Made by a program: the position numbers and the translations under genes
Assembly (NCBI RefSeq): GCF_015356865.1
Contig: NZ_JAAFZA010000036.1
Span: forward strand, 1-59,878
DNA: 59,878 bases
Reading direction: 5' to 3'
Origin: Catenulispora pinisilvae
Lineage (GTDB): Bacteria; Actinomycetota; Actinomycetes; Streptomycetales; Catenulisporaceae
The notes under the pieces: model-generated
The model's database searches: none
Told to the model about the DNA's origin: nothing
Seen by the model: only the letters and a program-made list of their open reading frames with translations
Shown here: in pieces, positions 48,472-57,350 of the stretch
How the letters are laid out: every line of letters begins with the position of its first letter
Numbering within the stretch: position 1 is the stretch's first letter

Positions 48472-49344
48472 ATGACAGCCATGGAAGACGCGCTGCGTCT
48501 GGAATCGGTGAGCAAGACGTTCGGCGACCAGGTGAAGGTCGCCGCCCTGGACCAGGTGAGCCTGGGCCTGCCCTACGGCACCTTCACCGCCGTGATGGGC
48601 CCTTCCGGCTCGGGCAAGAGCACCCTGCTGAACTGCGCCTCCGGCCTGGAGCGCGCGGACTCCGGCCGGATCGTGATCGGCGGCCAGGAACTGGACACCT
48701 CCGACGAGACCGCCGCCACGCGGTTCCGCCGGGGCCGCATCGGCTTCGTGTTCCAGGCCTTCAATCTGCTGCCGACGCTGACCGTCTGGCAGAACGTGCT
48801 GCTGCCGGCCCGGATCGCCGGGACCGCCGTGGACAAGCGGCGGGCGAGGGCCCTGCTGGAGCGGGTCGGGCTGGCCGACCGGCTGAACCACCGCCCGGCC
48901 GAGCTGTCCGGCGGCCAGCAGCAGCGGGTGGCGATCGCCCGGGCCATCGTCAACCGGCCGGCGCTGCTGTTCGCGGACGAGCCGACCGGCGCGCTGGACT
49001 CGGCGCGCGCGGCCGAGGTGCTGATGCTGCTGGGCGAGTCGGTGCGGGAGTTCGGGCAGACCGTGGTGATGGTGACGCACGACCCGGTCGCCGCCGCCTA
49101 TGCCGACCGGGTCCTGTTCCTGGCCGACGGCCGGATCGTCGAGGAGATGCGGGCGCCGCAGGCCACGGGGGTCGCGGCGCGGATGGCCGCGTTCCGGCAG
49201 TCCGGCACCGGCACCGATAGCGGTGGTGGCAGCGGCGCCACCGGACACGACGCCGGACACAGCGCCGCGGGACACGGCGCCACGGGTCAGCACTCGTACC
49301 CGGCCGGCCGGACCGACTCCCACTACACCGGATCGGCGGCCTGA
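48472..49344 (+). CDS. ABC transporter ATP-binding protein (second system)
   Basis: The 290-residue ATPase has Walker A GPSGSGKST, signature LSGGQQQRVAIARAI, Walker B LLFADEPTGALD and H-loop MVTHDPVAA. After the ATPase core, residues 240-290 form a Gly/Ser/His/Thr-rich tail (repeats of a GHDAGHSAAGHGATG type) not seen in most relatives. It is followed one base later by the permease gene. Confidence 0.92.
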   Translation: MTAMEDALRLESVSKTFGDQVKVAALDQVSLGLPYGTFTAVMGPSGSGKSTLLNCASGLERADSGRIVIGGQELDTSDETAATRFRRGRIGFVFQAFNLLPTLTVWQNVLLPARIAGTAVDKRRARALLERVGLADRLNHRPAELSGGQQQRVAIARAIVNRPALLFADEPTGALDSARAAEVLMLLGESVREFGQTVVMVTHDPVAAAYADRVLFLADGRIVEEMRAPQATGVAARMAAFRQSGTGTDSGGGSGATGHDAGHSAAGHGATGQHSYPAGRTDSHYTGSAA

Positions 49345-49345
49345 C

Positions 49346-50695
49346 ATGCGCACCGTGAGCCTGAGCAATCTGCGGCACCGCCGCGCGGCGTACCTCGCCT
49401 CGTTCCTGAACCTGTTCCTCGGCGGCGCGATCCTCACCGGCTTCGCCGCCCTCTACGAGACCGGCAGCGCGCCGGGCGTGTCGAAGGACGACCGCTCGGC
49501 CCTGCAAACCACGGCCCTGGTGATCGGCGGCTGGGGCGCGCTGATCATCGCCTTCGGCACCGCCGCCACCCTCAGCCTGACGGTGCAGCAGCGGGAGAAG
49601 GAGATCGCGCTGCTCAAGGCGGCCGGCGCGCTGCCCCGGCAGATCCGCCGCATGATCATGGTCGAGACCGCGATCCTGCTGGTCGCCGCGGCGATCCCGG
49701 CGGTCCCGGCCGGACTGGGCGTGGGCCACGGCATGCTGGCCATGCTGAAGTCCTCCCACCAGGTCTCGCACGGCGTCGACTTCAAGTTCGGCGCCACCAC
49801 CTTGACCATGGGGCTCGGCGACATCGTGGTGGCGGCCCTGGTGGCCGCGGTCGCGACCGGGCGCCGCGCGGCGAAGCAGAGCACGGCGGCCTCGCTGGTC
49901 GCCGCCGCCACCGAGGACGCCGGGATGTCGCGCAAGCGCAAGATCGGCGCGGTGGTGCTGATCCTGCTCGGCCTGGACGACGCCGTGATGACCGCGACCC
50001 TGATGAAGAACGAGGGTTACGACACCATGGAGATCGCCGGCCAGGCCTGCATCCTCACCGGCATCGGGCTGGCGCTGCTGGCCCCGGTGCTGATCCGGAT
50101 CACCGCCGCGGCACTGGGCCCGCTGATGCGGCGCAGCGGCGGCTACCTCGCCGAGGCCGAACTGCGGCGGCACTCGCGGCCGGCGGCCGGCGTGCTGATG
50201 CCGGTGATCCTGTTCGTGTCGCTGGCCAACGGCGCGCTGTATGAGCAGTTCATCCAGGACGACGCCAACCGGGCCCTGCACACCGTCGTCACGGCCGACG
50301 ACAAGGGCGTGCAGACGCTGAGCTTCCTGGTGACCGGCATGATCGCGCTGTTCGCGGCGGTGGTCGTGGCGAACATCGCGGTCTCCAGCACCCTGCACCG
50401 CCGCCGCGAGTTCGGCCAGCGGCGCCTCATCGGCGTCACCCCCGGCGAGGTCCGGCGCGCGCTGAGCTGGGAGACCTGCGCGATCCTGGTCGCCGGGCTG
50501 GTGTTCGGCACGCTCGCGGCGCTGGTCGGGGTGATCCCGTTCAGCTACGCCAGGACCGGCGACTTCCTGCCGGACCAGGGCCTCGGGGTGTTCCTCGCGG
50601 TGGGCGCCGGCATCATCGTGCTGACCTTCGCGGCCTGCCTGGGGGCGGCTCGGCGGGCCATGCGGGTCTCCGCGCTGGCCGCGATCAACGGCTGA
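49346..50695 (+). CDS. FtsX-like ABC permease (second system)
   Basis: The 449-residue permease has two FtsX-type blocks without the very large extracytoplasmic domains of the 42.6-kb permease: helices near 15-38, 60-85, 105-135, 155-175 in the first half and 310-335, 365-395, 420-440 in the second. It is shorter and more like the exporters paired with LiaRS-type systems. ATG 49346 follows the ATPase stop closely. Confidence 0.9.
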   Translation: MRTVSLSNLRHRRAAYLASFLNLFLGGAILTGFAALYETGSAPGVSKDDRSALQTTALVIGGWGALIIAFGTAATLSLTVQQREKEIALLKAAGALPRQIRRMIMVETAILLVAAAIPAVPAGLGVGHGMLAMLKSSHQVSHGVDFKFGATTLTMGLGDIVVAALVAAVATGRRAAKQSTAASLVAAATEDAGMSRKRKIGAVVLILLGLDDAVMTATLMKNEGYDTMEIAGQACILTGIGLALLAPVLIRITAAALGPLMRRSGGYLAEAELRRHSRPAAGVLMPVILFVSLANGALYEQFIQDDANRALHTVVTADDKGVQTLSFLVTGMIALFAAVVVANIAVSSTLHRRREFGQRRLIGVTPGEVRRALSWETCAILVAGLVFGTLAALVGVIPFSYARTGDFLPDQGLGVFLAVGAGIIVLTFAACLGAARRAMRVSALAAING

Positions 50696-50730
50696 TCACC
50701 ATAATGGCGGACGAGGAAGGGACGGATCTG

Positions 50731-51948
50731 ATGGCCTGGCTGCCGCGGGAGTTCGGGGGTGACGCCGCCGAGTGGCGCGGGCGCGGTGCCTCGACCGCCC
50801 TGGCGGCCGGCCGGGGTCTGGTGCTGGCCCTGGTGTCGCTGCTGGCGGGGGTCCCGCTGGTGGTCGCCACGGTGCTGACCCTGGGCCTGATGCCGATCGG
50901 CGGCGGGATGCTGGTGCCGCCGGTGATCGGCGGCGCGGTGCGCGCCTTGGCGAACTGGCAGCGCGGGATCGCGCGGAGCTGGAGCGGCGTCGTGATCGAC
51001 GAGCCGTACCTGCCCCGGGCCGGCCGCGGCCGGGTCCGCTGGCTGCTCGGCGACCCGGCGACCTGGCGGGACCTGCTCTGGCTGGTCACCAACACCGCTG
51101 TCGGGCTGGTGCTGGGCCTGCTGCCGCTGACCCTGGTCGGCTGGGGCGTGGTCGGGGTGTTCGCGGTGCCCGGGCTGGTGCTGGGCGACAGCGCGTTCTG
51201 GCCGTTCGGGTTCGGCATCGGGATCGTGGCGCTCGCGCTGGCGCCGTTCGTCGGCCCCACGCTGATCCGGGCCCAGGCCCAGTACTCCCAACTGCTGCTG
51301 GACTCCACCGACGTCGGCGAGCGGATCAGCACCCTGACCGTGACCCGGGAGCGGGTCAGCGACGACGCCGAGTCCGAGATGCGCCGCATCGAGCGGGACC
51401 TGCACGACGGTGCGCAGGCCCGGCTGGCCGCGGTCGGGCTGAGCCTGGGCATGGCCGAGGACCTGATCCGGGAGAACCCCGAGGAGGCCATCGCGCTGCT
51501 GGCCGAGGCCCGCGAGCACAGCGGCGCGGCGCTGGCCGAACTGCGCTCGCTGGTCCGCGGCATCCTGCCGCCGGTGCTGGCCGAGCGGGGCCTGGGGGAC
51601 GCGCTGCGGGCGCTGGCCTACGCCTCGCCGATCCCGGTCGAGGTTCGCAGTGACCTGACGGAGCGGCTGCCGGCGCCGCGCGAGTCAGCCCTCTACTTCG
51701 GGATCGCCGAGGCCTTGGCGAACGTGCTGAAACACAGTGGCGCCGCGCGGGGGCGGATCGACGTGTATCGGCGCGAGGCCCGGGTGATCGCCGAGGTCTG
51801 GGACGATGGCTCCGGCGGTGCGGACGTCGCCGGCGGCGAGGGGCTGGCCGGGGTGCGGCGGCGGCTGGCGGCGTTCGACGGGACGCTGGCCCTCGACAGT
51901 CCGGCCGGGGGGCCGACGATGGTGACGCTGGAGGTGCCGTGCGAGTGA
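50731..51948 (+). CDS. LiaS/NarX-type sensor histidine kinase
   Basis: The 405-residue kinase has an N-terminal membrane domain of about four helices (sensor domain of the DUF4118/PspC-like kind, LVLALVSLLAGVPLVVATVL), then a HisKA_3 phosphoacceptor helix ERDLHDGAQARLAAVGLSLG, and an HATPase region (ALYFGIAEALANVLKHSGA; GEGLAGVRRRL). ATG 50731 is chosen because AGGAAGG lies 10 nt upstream; ATG 50704 in frame lacks any site. It lies directly behind the ABC pair and before its regulator, suggesting a four-gene sensing/export operon. Confidence 0.87.
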   Translation: MAWLPREFGGDAAEWRGRGASTALAAGRGLVLALVSLLAGVPLVVATVLTLGLMPIGGGMLVPPVIGGAVRALANWQRGIARSWSGVVIDEPYLPRAGRGRVRWLLGDPATWRDLLWLVTNTAVGLVLGLLPLTLVGWGVVGVFAVPGLVLGDSAFWPFGFGIGIVALALAPFVGPTLIRAQAQYSQLLLDSTDVGERISTLTVTRERVSDDAESEMRRIERDLHDGAQARLAAVGLSLGMAEDLIRENPEEAIALLAEAREHSGAALAELRSLVRGILPPVLAERGLGDALRALAYASPIPVEVRSDLTERLPAPRESALYFGIAEALANVLKHSGAARGRIDVYRREARVIAEVWDDGSGGADVAGGEGLAGVRRRLAAFDGTLALDSPAGGPTMVTLEVPCE

Positions 51949-51958
51949 GGAAGCCTTG

Positions 51959-52606
51959 ATGCGCGTAGTACTGGCCGAGGACCAGGCCCTCCTGCGGGAC
52001 GGTCTGGTCCGGCTGTTGTCGGCGCACGACTTCGAGGTCGTCGCGGCCGTCGAGACCGGCCCGGACCTGCTGGACGCGCTGCTCACCGAGCGTCCGGACG
52101 TCGCGGTGGCCGACGTCCGCCTGCCGCCGACGTTCAAGAACGAGGGCCTGGCCGCCACGCTGGAAGCCCGGCGCCGGGTCCCCGGCCTGCCGGTGCTGAT
52201 CCTGTCGCAGCATGTCGAGCCGCTTTACGCCCGCGAACTGCTGTCCGACAGCACCGGCGCGGTCGGCTATCTGCTGAAGGACCGGGTTTCGAACGTGCGT
52301 TCGTTCGTGGACGCGGTGCGGACCGTCGCCGGCGGCGGCACCACGATGGACCCCGAGGTCATCGCGCAGCTGCTGGCCCGGCGCTCGCGCGACGAACGGC
52401 TCAGCTCACTGACCCCGCGCGAGCGCGAAGTGCTGGCCGCGATGGCCGAGGGCCACGCCAACGCCGGGATCGCCGCCCGCCTGGTGATCACCGAGAAGGC
52501 GGTCAGCAAGCACATCAACACCATCTTCGCCAAACTCGGCCTGCTGCCGGACCTGGACGGCAACCGGCGGGTGCTGGCCGTCCTGGCTTTCCTGGACGCC
52601 GCATGA
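51959..52606 (+). CDS. LiaR/NarL-family response regulator
   Basis: The 215-residue protein has a receiver domain (VVLAEDQALLRDGLVRLL; phosphoacceptor in VAVADVRLPPTF; YLLKDRV) and a LuxR-type helix-turn-helix (LTPREREVLAAMAEG; VITEKAVSKHINTIFAKLGL). ATG 51959 follows the kinase by 10 bp with GTGAGGAA upstream. It probably activates the ABC genes at 48.5-50.7 kb. Confidence 0.9.
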   Translation: MRVVLAEDQALLRDGLVRLLSAHDFEVVAAVETGPDLLDALLTERPDVAVADVRLPPTFKNEGLAATLEARRRVPGLPVLILSQHVEPLYARELLSDSTGAVGYLLKDRVSNVRSFVDAVRTVAGGGTTMDPEVIAQLLARRSRDERLSSLTPREREVLAAMAEGHANAGIAARLVITEKAVSKHINTIFAKLGLLPDLDGNRRVLAVLAFLDAA

Positions 52607-52829
52607 CCTCTTAGGGACTTTCCCGCCCCCGGGCTATGCTTTTCGCACGTCGGATACCTGACAATAGGCGCGGCGCCGCCTGTCGGCCGACGGCTCGCGA
52701 CGGCGCACCGCCGCCCCGCGTGCCCCACGTCACCGAGAGTGGATCGAGTTTGGATTCGGTGGAGCGGGTAGCGGTGTTCGCGGTGGCCTGTCGGACCGGA
52801 CGCGAGGAAGGGGTGGCGATGACCGATGG
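52607..52829. other. Gap between the LiaR-like and STAS genes
   Basis: The 223-bp gap between converging genes contains short GC-rich inverted sequences (GGCGCGGCGCCGCC near 52667) but no convincing gene. Confidence 0.4.
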
Positions 52830-53225
52830 TCAGCGTCCGCTGCCGCTCCCGCTGATGTCCCCGCTGATGTCCAGGACGAACAAGTCGGCGACGCCGGCCA
52901 GCTGGAGCACCCGCAGCACCGCCTCCGACGGCGCGGCCAGGGTCAGGCGCGCGTCCGCGGCGGCGGCCTTGTGCTGGGCCCGGATCAGCGTGCGCAGGCC
53001 CATCGAGTCCAGGAAGGCCACCCGCGAGCAGTCGACGACCACGTGCGCCCCGGGGCGCACGTACTCATCCAGCACGCTCCACAGCGTGTCCGCCGCGGCC
53101 AGGTCCACGTCGCCGGCCACGGTGACCGTGACCGCCGCCGCACCCTTGCCGTCCCCGGTGACCGCGGCGGCTCCGCCCCGGTCCGGGTCGTTGTCGACCT
53201 CGACCGAGAAGCCCTCGACCGCCAT
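52830..53225 (-). CDS. STAS-domain anti-anti-sigma factor
   Basis: The 131-residue protein has the STAS fold (VTVTVAGDVDLAAADTLW; VVVDCSRVAFLDSMGLRTL). The serine in FLDSMGL is the phosphorylation site in this family. It binds and sequesters an anti-sigma factor; the neighbouring ATPase-fold genes are the probable partners. ATG 53225 follows GGAGG 4-5 nt upstream. A Gly/Ser repeat (GDISGSGSG) closes the protein. Confidence 0.9.
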   Translation of the reverse strand: MAVEGFSVEVDNDPDRGGAAAVTGDGKGAAAVTVTVAGDVDLAAADTLWSVLDEYVRPGAHVVVDCSRVAFLDSMGLRTLIRAQHKAAAADARLTLAAPSEAVLRVLQLAGVADLFVLDISGDISGSGSGR

Positions 53226-53312
53226 GACGCCTCCTGTTTTCCCACCCAGCCCGCGTGATCCCGGATCGCTACCGACGATATCGGGTCGGCTCACGGCTGG
53301 GAATCTGGCGCG

Positions 53313-53765
53313 ATGACCTCGCGCCGCAGGGCCCAGACCGACCTGGCCCCGGGACCCTCGGCGCCGGCCCGGGCCCGGGCCTTCCTGACCGAGACCTGCC
53401 GGCGCTGGCACGTCGCCGACTTCGTCGCCGACGCCGCGCTCGTGGTCAGCGAGCTTGTCACGAACGCGGTCCGACACGCCGGGACTGAGATGCGGCTCAC
53501 GCTGGAACTGCGCGACGGCGCGCTGACCGTGAGGGTCCACGACCGCGGCCCCGGCCTGCCGCGGCTGATCCCGCCGGCCGAACGCGGCTACGGTGGTCAG
53601 GGACTGGCGATCGTGGTGCAGTTGGCGCAGGCCTGGGGGGTCGCGGTCGAGGACGACGGCGGAAAAGCCGTATGGTGCCGACTCGGGCCGCGGGCCGCGG
53701 TCCCGGCTGGGGCGGGCACTCAGCGGCCGCCATGGAAAGGGGAGCAGGACGTATGGAGCGCGTGA
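53313..53765 (+). CDS. RsbW-like ATP-binding regulator
   Basis: The 150-residue GHKL-type ATPase has N box LVVSELVTNAVRHAG, G1 box VRVHDRGPGLP and GGQGLAIV as G2. Such proteins are serine kinases and anti-sigma or anti-anti-sigma switch factors. It is divergent from the STAS gene by 87 bp and overlaps the next gene's start by 13 bp. The C-terminal tail (PRAAVPAGAGTQRPPWKG) is disordered. Confidence 0.87.
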   Translation: MTSRRRAQTDLAPGPSAPARARAFLTETCRRWHVADFVADAALVVSELVTNAVRHAGTEMRLTLELRDGALTVRVHDRGPGLPRLIPPAERGYGGQGLAIVVQLAQAWGVAVEDDGGKAVWCRLGPRAAVPAGAGTQRPPWKGEQDVWSA

Positions 53766-54277
53766 GCGGAGTGGGTGGCGAGGACGCCGTCGGTCCGGGT
53801 GTCGCCGGGGTCCGTTCGTCCGGTGCGGGCGTGAGTGCCGACGCGACTGCGGACGGTCGCGTCCCGGTGACGCTGAGCATCCCCGCCGAGCGTGACTACG
53901 TGGTCCTGGTCCGGTCGGCCGCCGGGCACCTCGGCGTGCGCGCCGGGTTCTCGATGGCCGAGATGGGCGACTGGCGGCTGGCCGTCGACGAGGCGTGCGG
54001 GCTGCTGCTGTTACCCGACGAGGTCGACGTGATCGGCGAGGAGCTGGACTGCGTCTTCCGGCTCGGCCCGGCGGGCCTGGCGCTCACCGTCTCGGCCGAG
54101 GCCCGGCCCGGCTCCAAGCCGCAGGTCGGCGGCTTCGGCTGGTCGCTGCTCGCGGCGCTGGTCGACGACCTGCAGTGGGCCGAGGAGGAGGGCCGGGTGC
54201 GGGTGGACATCGTCAAGCGCGCGGCGGGCGCCGGCGGGCCAGGGCCCGGCGGCCCGGCCCGGGCGGGGGTGCGGTGA
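53753..54277 (+). CDS. Anti-sigma factor (RsbW family) for the SigF-type factor, with a TTA codon
   Basis: The 174-residue protein resembles the anti-sigma proteins encoded just upstream of SigF-type genes in actinomycetes: VTLSIPAERDYVVLVRSAAG, then WRLAVDEACGLLLLP, CVFRLGPAGLALTVSAEA, FGWSLLAALVDDLQW. The N box is degenerate relative to true kinases. Codon 87 (54011-54013) is TTA, so its translation should depend on bldA tRNA. The stop overlaps the sigma-factor start (GTGA), the classic arrangement for an anti-sigma/sigma pair. ATG 53753 follows GGGGAGCAGG. Confidence 0.85.
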   Translation: MERVSGVGGEDAVGPGVAGVRSSGAGVSADATADGRVPVTLSIPAERDYVVLVRSAAGHLGVRAGFSMAEMGDWRLAVDEACGLLLLPDEVDVIGEELDCVFRLGPAGLALTVSAEARPGSKPQVGGFGWSLLAALVDDLQWAEEEGRVRVDIVKRAAGAGGPGPGGPARAGVR

Positions 54278-55293
54278 GCACTCGGGGGACCAGTCCCGGT
54301 CCGGCCTCGTCGTCCGGCCGCGGCGGGTCTGAACGCGGGTCTGAACGCGGGCCGGAACGCGACGGTGAGCCGGTGCAGCCGCCTCACCACAGCGCCGTGC
54401 CCGCCTCGCGCGCCGTGCGTCCCGACCGCCAGCTGCCCGACCAGGACTCGGACCTCCCGCTGCCGAGCATCCCCTCGCCGCGGCTCGGCGGCGTGCCGAA
54501 GGACCGCGCCGAGCACCGCGCGCAGATCCACCGCCGGTTCGAACAGCTCGCGGCCTGCGAGCCGGACAGCGCGCGCCGCCGCACGATGCGCGACGAGCTG
54601 ATCGCCGAGCACATGAACTACGCGCGCTACGTCGCCTCGCGCTTCAGCGTCCCGGCCGACACCGCCGAGGACCTGGAGCAGGTCGCGTACCTGGCGCTGA
54701 TCAAGGCGGTCGACAACTTCGACCCGGCGCGCGGCACCGCCTTCCTGGGCTACCTGACGCCGATGGTCGCCGGCGAGATCAAGCGCTACTTCCGCGACTC
54801 CACCTGGGACGTGCACGTCCCGCGCCGTATGCAGGAGCTGAGCCTGGCCCTGCACGGCGCCCCGGCCGAGCAGCTGGAGCGCCGGCTGGGCCGCTCGCCG
54901 ACGATCGCCGAGCTGGCCGAGCACCTGGGCGCGCAGCCGGAGGAGATCGTCGAGGCCTTCGACGCCTCGGCCGCCTACAGCGCCACCTCGCTGGAGCGCC
55001 CGCTGGTGCCCGGTGACGAGCAGGGCGCGAGCCTGGGCGAGACGCTGGGCGGGGACGACGACGCCTACGAGTGGGTCGTGGACCGCGAAGCCCTCAAGCC
55101 GCTGCTGGCCGCGCTGCCGGAGAAGGACAAGCGCATCCTGCTGATGCGTTTCTTCCGCGGTATGACGCAGAGTCAGATCGGCACCGAGCTCGGGGTGTCG
55201 CAGATGCAGGTCTCGCGCTACCTCACCCGGATCCTGGGCACGCTGCGCGACGCCGTGCTGGTGGAGGACGGCGAGACCGAGGAGCAGGCCTGA
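54274..55293 (+). CDS. SigB/SigF/SigG-family sigma factor
   Basis: The 339-residue sigma factor has a disordered N-terminus of about 75 residues (SERGSERGPERD repeat), region 2 (DLEQVAYLALIKAVDNFDP; FLGYLTPMVAGEIKRYFRD), region 3 with HVPRRMQEL, and region 4 with the helix-turn-helix MTQSQIGTELGVSQMQVSRY. This is the alternative stress/developmental type. Direct control by the overlapping upstream anti-sigma gene is expected from gene order. GTG 54274 gives the coupling overlap. Confidence 0.93.
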   Translation: MSTRGTSPGPASSSGRGGSERGSERGPERDGEPVQPPHHSAVPASRAVRPDRQLPDQDSDLPLPSIPSPRLGGVPKDRAEHRAQIHRRFEQLAACEPDSARRRTMRDELIAEHMNYARYVASRFSVPADTAEDLEQVAYLALIKAVDNFDPARGTAFLGYLTPMVAGEIKRYFRDSTWDVHVPRRMQELSLALHGAPAEQLERRLGRSPTIAELAEHLGAQPEEIVEAFDASAAYSATSLERPLVPGDEQGASLGETLGGDDDAYEWVVDREALKPLLAALPEKDKRILLMRFFRGMTQSQIGTELGVSQMQVSRYLTRILGTLRDAVLVEDGETEEQA

Positions 55294-55337
55294 CTCGGCG
55301 CTCGGCGCTCGGTGCTCGGTGCTTTGTCAGCTCGTCG

Positions 55338-55787
55338 TCAGCTCTTCATCAGCTCTCCCAACAGAGCCAGCAACCGCGTCACGTCCACGGGTTTGGGCAC
55401 GTGCTCGTCCATCCCGGCGGCCAGCGCCTTGGCCCGGTCGGCGGCCGAGGACTCGAACGTGACCGCGATGATGGCCGGCGGCTCGGGCTGGTCCAGCTCG
55501 CGGATCCGGGCCGTGGTGGCGTAGCCGTCCAGGCCCGGCATCGCGATGTCCATCAGGACCGCGCGGATCGTCGGGTCGTGCTGGAGCGCGGCCACCCCGT
55601 CCGGGCCGCTGGCGGCCTGCAGGACGGTGAGCCCGCGGGCACTCAGGGCACTGCCGAGGGCGAACGCGCCGCGCCGGTCGTCGTCCACGATCAGGACCTT
55701 CTGCCCGGCGAATAAGGGCGGGTCGGAACCGGCCCGGCCACGCGCGACGTCGGGGGCGGGCTCACGGCGTTCGGCAGGATGCGCCAT
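55338..55787 (-). CDS. Stand-alone CheY-like response regulator
   Basis: The 149-residue protein has a disordered N-terminal 30 residues, then a receiver domain: KVLIVDDDRRGAFALGSAL, phosphoacceptor Asp in AVLMDIAMPGLDGYATT, conserved KPVD near the end. It has no output domain. Receivers of this type partner hybrid kinases, and its location behind the SigF gene suggests a role in the stress module. Confidence 0.87.
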   Translation of the reverse strand: MAHPAERREPAPDVARGRAGSDPPLFAGQKVLIVDDDRRGAFALGSALSARGLTVLQAASGPDGVAALQHDPTIRAVLMDIAMPGLDGYATTARIRELDQPEPPAIIAVTFESSAADRAKALAAGMDEHVPKPVDVTRLLALLGELMKS

Positions 55788-55921
55788 CCCTCCATACTCC
55801 GCGCTCGCCAGCTATTTGAGAACTCTGATTCGAACACGGTTCCGGGCGCGGCCGATTGGCCGGGGTCGAACCGGGTAACGGCACGTGTTCACGGCCGAAG
55901 GTCAGCCTCGGGAGGGTCGTC

Positions 55922-56380
55922 GTGGTCGTCACTGTGATCATCGTCCTGGTTGTGATCGCCGCCCTGGTGGCGATGTTCTTCTTCGGACCCGCCGGCTGGC
56001 GGGCCTGGGCTGCCGGAACGTTCGGCGGCCTGTCTACCCGGATCGGCAGGTTCATCGACAGCGGCCGCGCGGACCCGGGCGCCGGGAGCCCCGTCGGCGC
56101 CGCCGCGGCCACACCCCCGCCGCCGCGCTTCACCAACGCCGACCGGGCCTATCTGGACGGCGTGTGGAAGCACGTGCAGAGCACTTTCGTGAGCAATCCG
56201 CGGGTCGCCGTGACCCTGGCCCACAGCACCGCCGAGGGCTTCTTCACCGCGCACGGCGTGCCGACCGACGGCCTGCCGGAGGCGCCGGACGGCGGCGCGA
56301 GCGACGCCGAGGACACCGAGACGCTGCGGTTGCGGCTGCTGGCGATCAAGACGTGGTCGGACCGGGAGGCCGCCCGCTGA
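55922..56380 (+). CDS. Small single-pass membrane protein
   Basis: The 152-residue protein is a type I-like anchor: an N-terminal helix (VIIVLVVIAALVAMFFFG), a short basic stretch and a soluble region with ADRAYLDGVWKHVQSTFV and an acidic C-terminus. GTG 55922 follows GGGAGGG by 5 nt, and beginning there puts the membrane helix at the very N-terminus. I recognise no family. A strong terminator follows. Confidence 0.6.
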   Translation: MVVTVIIVLVVIAALVAMFFFGPAGWRAWAAGTFGGLSTRIGRFIDSGRADPGAGSPVGAAAATPPPPRFTNADRAYLDGVWKHVQSTFVSNPRVAVTLAHSTAEGFFTAHGVPTDGLPEAPDGGASDAEDTETLRLRLLAIKTWSDREAAR

Positions 56381-56384
56381 GGCC

Positions 56385-56420
56385 GGCGCGGCTGCCGTCG
56401 CCGTACCCGGCAGCCGCGCC
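56385..56420 (+). terminator. Hairpin terminator
   Basis: GGCGCGGCTGCC (56385-56396) pairs perfectly with GGCAGCCGCGCC (56409-56420), loop 12 nt, followed by GCTTTTCACC and a T-rich stretch. Confidence 0.8.
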
Positions 56421-56638
56421 GCTTTTCACCCTGCTTTTTCGCGCTGCTTCTCACGCGGGGGTGTCGGCGGTTTCTCAAGTGGCGTTGCGGGCCGTTTCTC
56501 ACGCGGCCGCGCACGGCCGTTGTTCGCGGCTTTTTTCACCTGTTGAGAAGCCGCCCGGCCGCACAGTTTCGAATTCTGTGACCGGGTACCTGGCAGGGGC
56601 GCGGCGACGACAGCCGCGCGAGCAGTGAGGAGGCTGCT

Positions 56639-57259
56639 ATGAGCACCATGACCGAAAAGGCGGGCTATTCGATCGGCGCGGGTGTCAGCTGCGCCGACGG
56701 AGATTGCGGCCGGCTGCACCGGATCATCATGGACCCGGCCACCCAGACACTGACGCACCTCGTCGTCGGGCGCGATCCGCACACGGCGCGCCTGGTCCCG
56801 GTCTCGCTGGTGGGCAGCGCGGGCGTCGAGGCCATCATCTTGTCCTGTACCGGCTCCGGTTTCGACCTGCTGGAGCCGGCCGAGGCCACCGAGATGGTGC
56901 AGCCGGCGGTCCCGGCCGGCGGACCGGTCACCGGCGGCGGCACGCTCGGCGGCGCCTACCGGGCCCCGGCCAAGCCGGACATGGTCAGCTACGACCGGGT
57001 CCCGGCCGGCGAGATCCAGTTGCGCCGCAACGAGCGCCTGCACGCCGCCGACGGCGACATCGGGCACATCAAGGGCCTGCTGGCCGCGCCCGACCACCAT
57101 GTCACGCACATCCTGCTCGCCGAAGGACACCTGTGGAGCCGCAAGGAAGTCGCGGTGCCGATCCGCAACGTGGTCGACGCCACCTACGGCGTCCAGGTGG
57201 ACCTGACGCGCGGGGAACTGAAGGACCTGCCCGCGGTCGATCTGACGCGGGTCGGGTGA
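56639..57259 (+). CDS. PRC-barrel-domain protein
   Basis: The 206-residue protein contains two PRC-barrel-like halves: GAGVSCADGDCGRLHRIIMD with TLTHLVVGRDP, and LRRNERLHAADGDIGHIKGL with VTHILLAEGHLWSRKEVAVP. PRC-barrel proteins act as small scaffold or stress-associated proteins. The N-terminal half keeps a Cys pair (CADGDC). ATG 56639 follows GTGAGGAGG. The gap upstream (56421-56638) holds short TTTCTCA repeats but no gene. Confidence 0.78.
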   Translation: MSTMTEKAGYSIGAGVSCADGDCGRLHRIIMDPATQTLTHLVVGRDPHTARLVPVSLVGSAGVEAIILSCTGSGFDLLEPAEATEMVQPAVPAGGPVTGGGTLGGAYRAPAKPDMVSYDRVPAGEIQLRRNERLHAADGDIGHIKGLLAAPDHHVTHILLAEGHLWSRKEVAVPIRNVVDATYGVQVDLTRGELKDLPAVDLTRVG

Positions 57260-57265
57260 CCACTT

Positions 57266-57293
57266 CGGCGGCCGGCCGCTTCGCCGGCCGCCG
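57266..57293 (+). terminator. Hairpin terminator
   Basis: CGGCGGCCGGC (57266-57276) and GCCGGCCGCCG (57283-57293) form a perfect 11-bp stem with a 6-nt loop directly after the PRC-barrel gene. Confidence 0.8.
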
Positions 57294-57350
57294 GACCACC
57301 CGGCGAACGGGGCTGGCGCGTAGTGCGGCGTCAGACGGGGAGCCGGAGCT

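Noticed and set aside
52636..53316. Rightward frame across the STAS gene
   Set aside because: It is the antisense of a well-supported STAS gene, with Ser/Arg/Ala-rich low-complexity translation.
53995..54273. Longer N-terminal extension of the sigma factor
   Set aside because: The extension lies inside the anti-sigma gene in another frame; the GTG at 54274 gives the coupled overlap expected for this gene pair.
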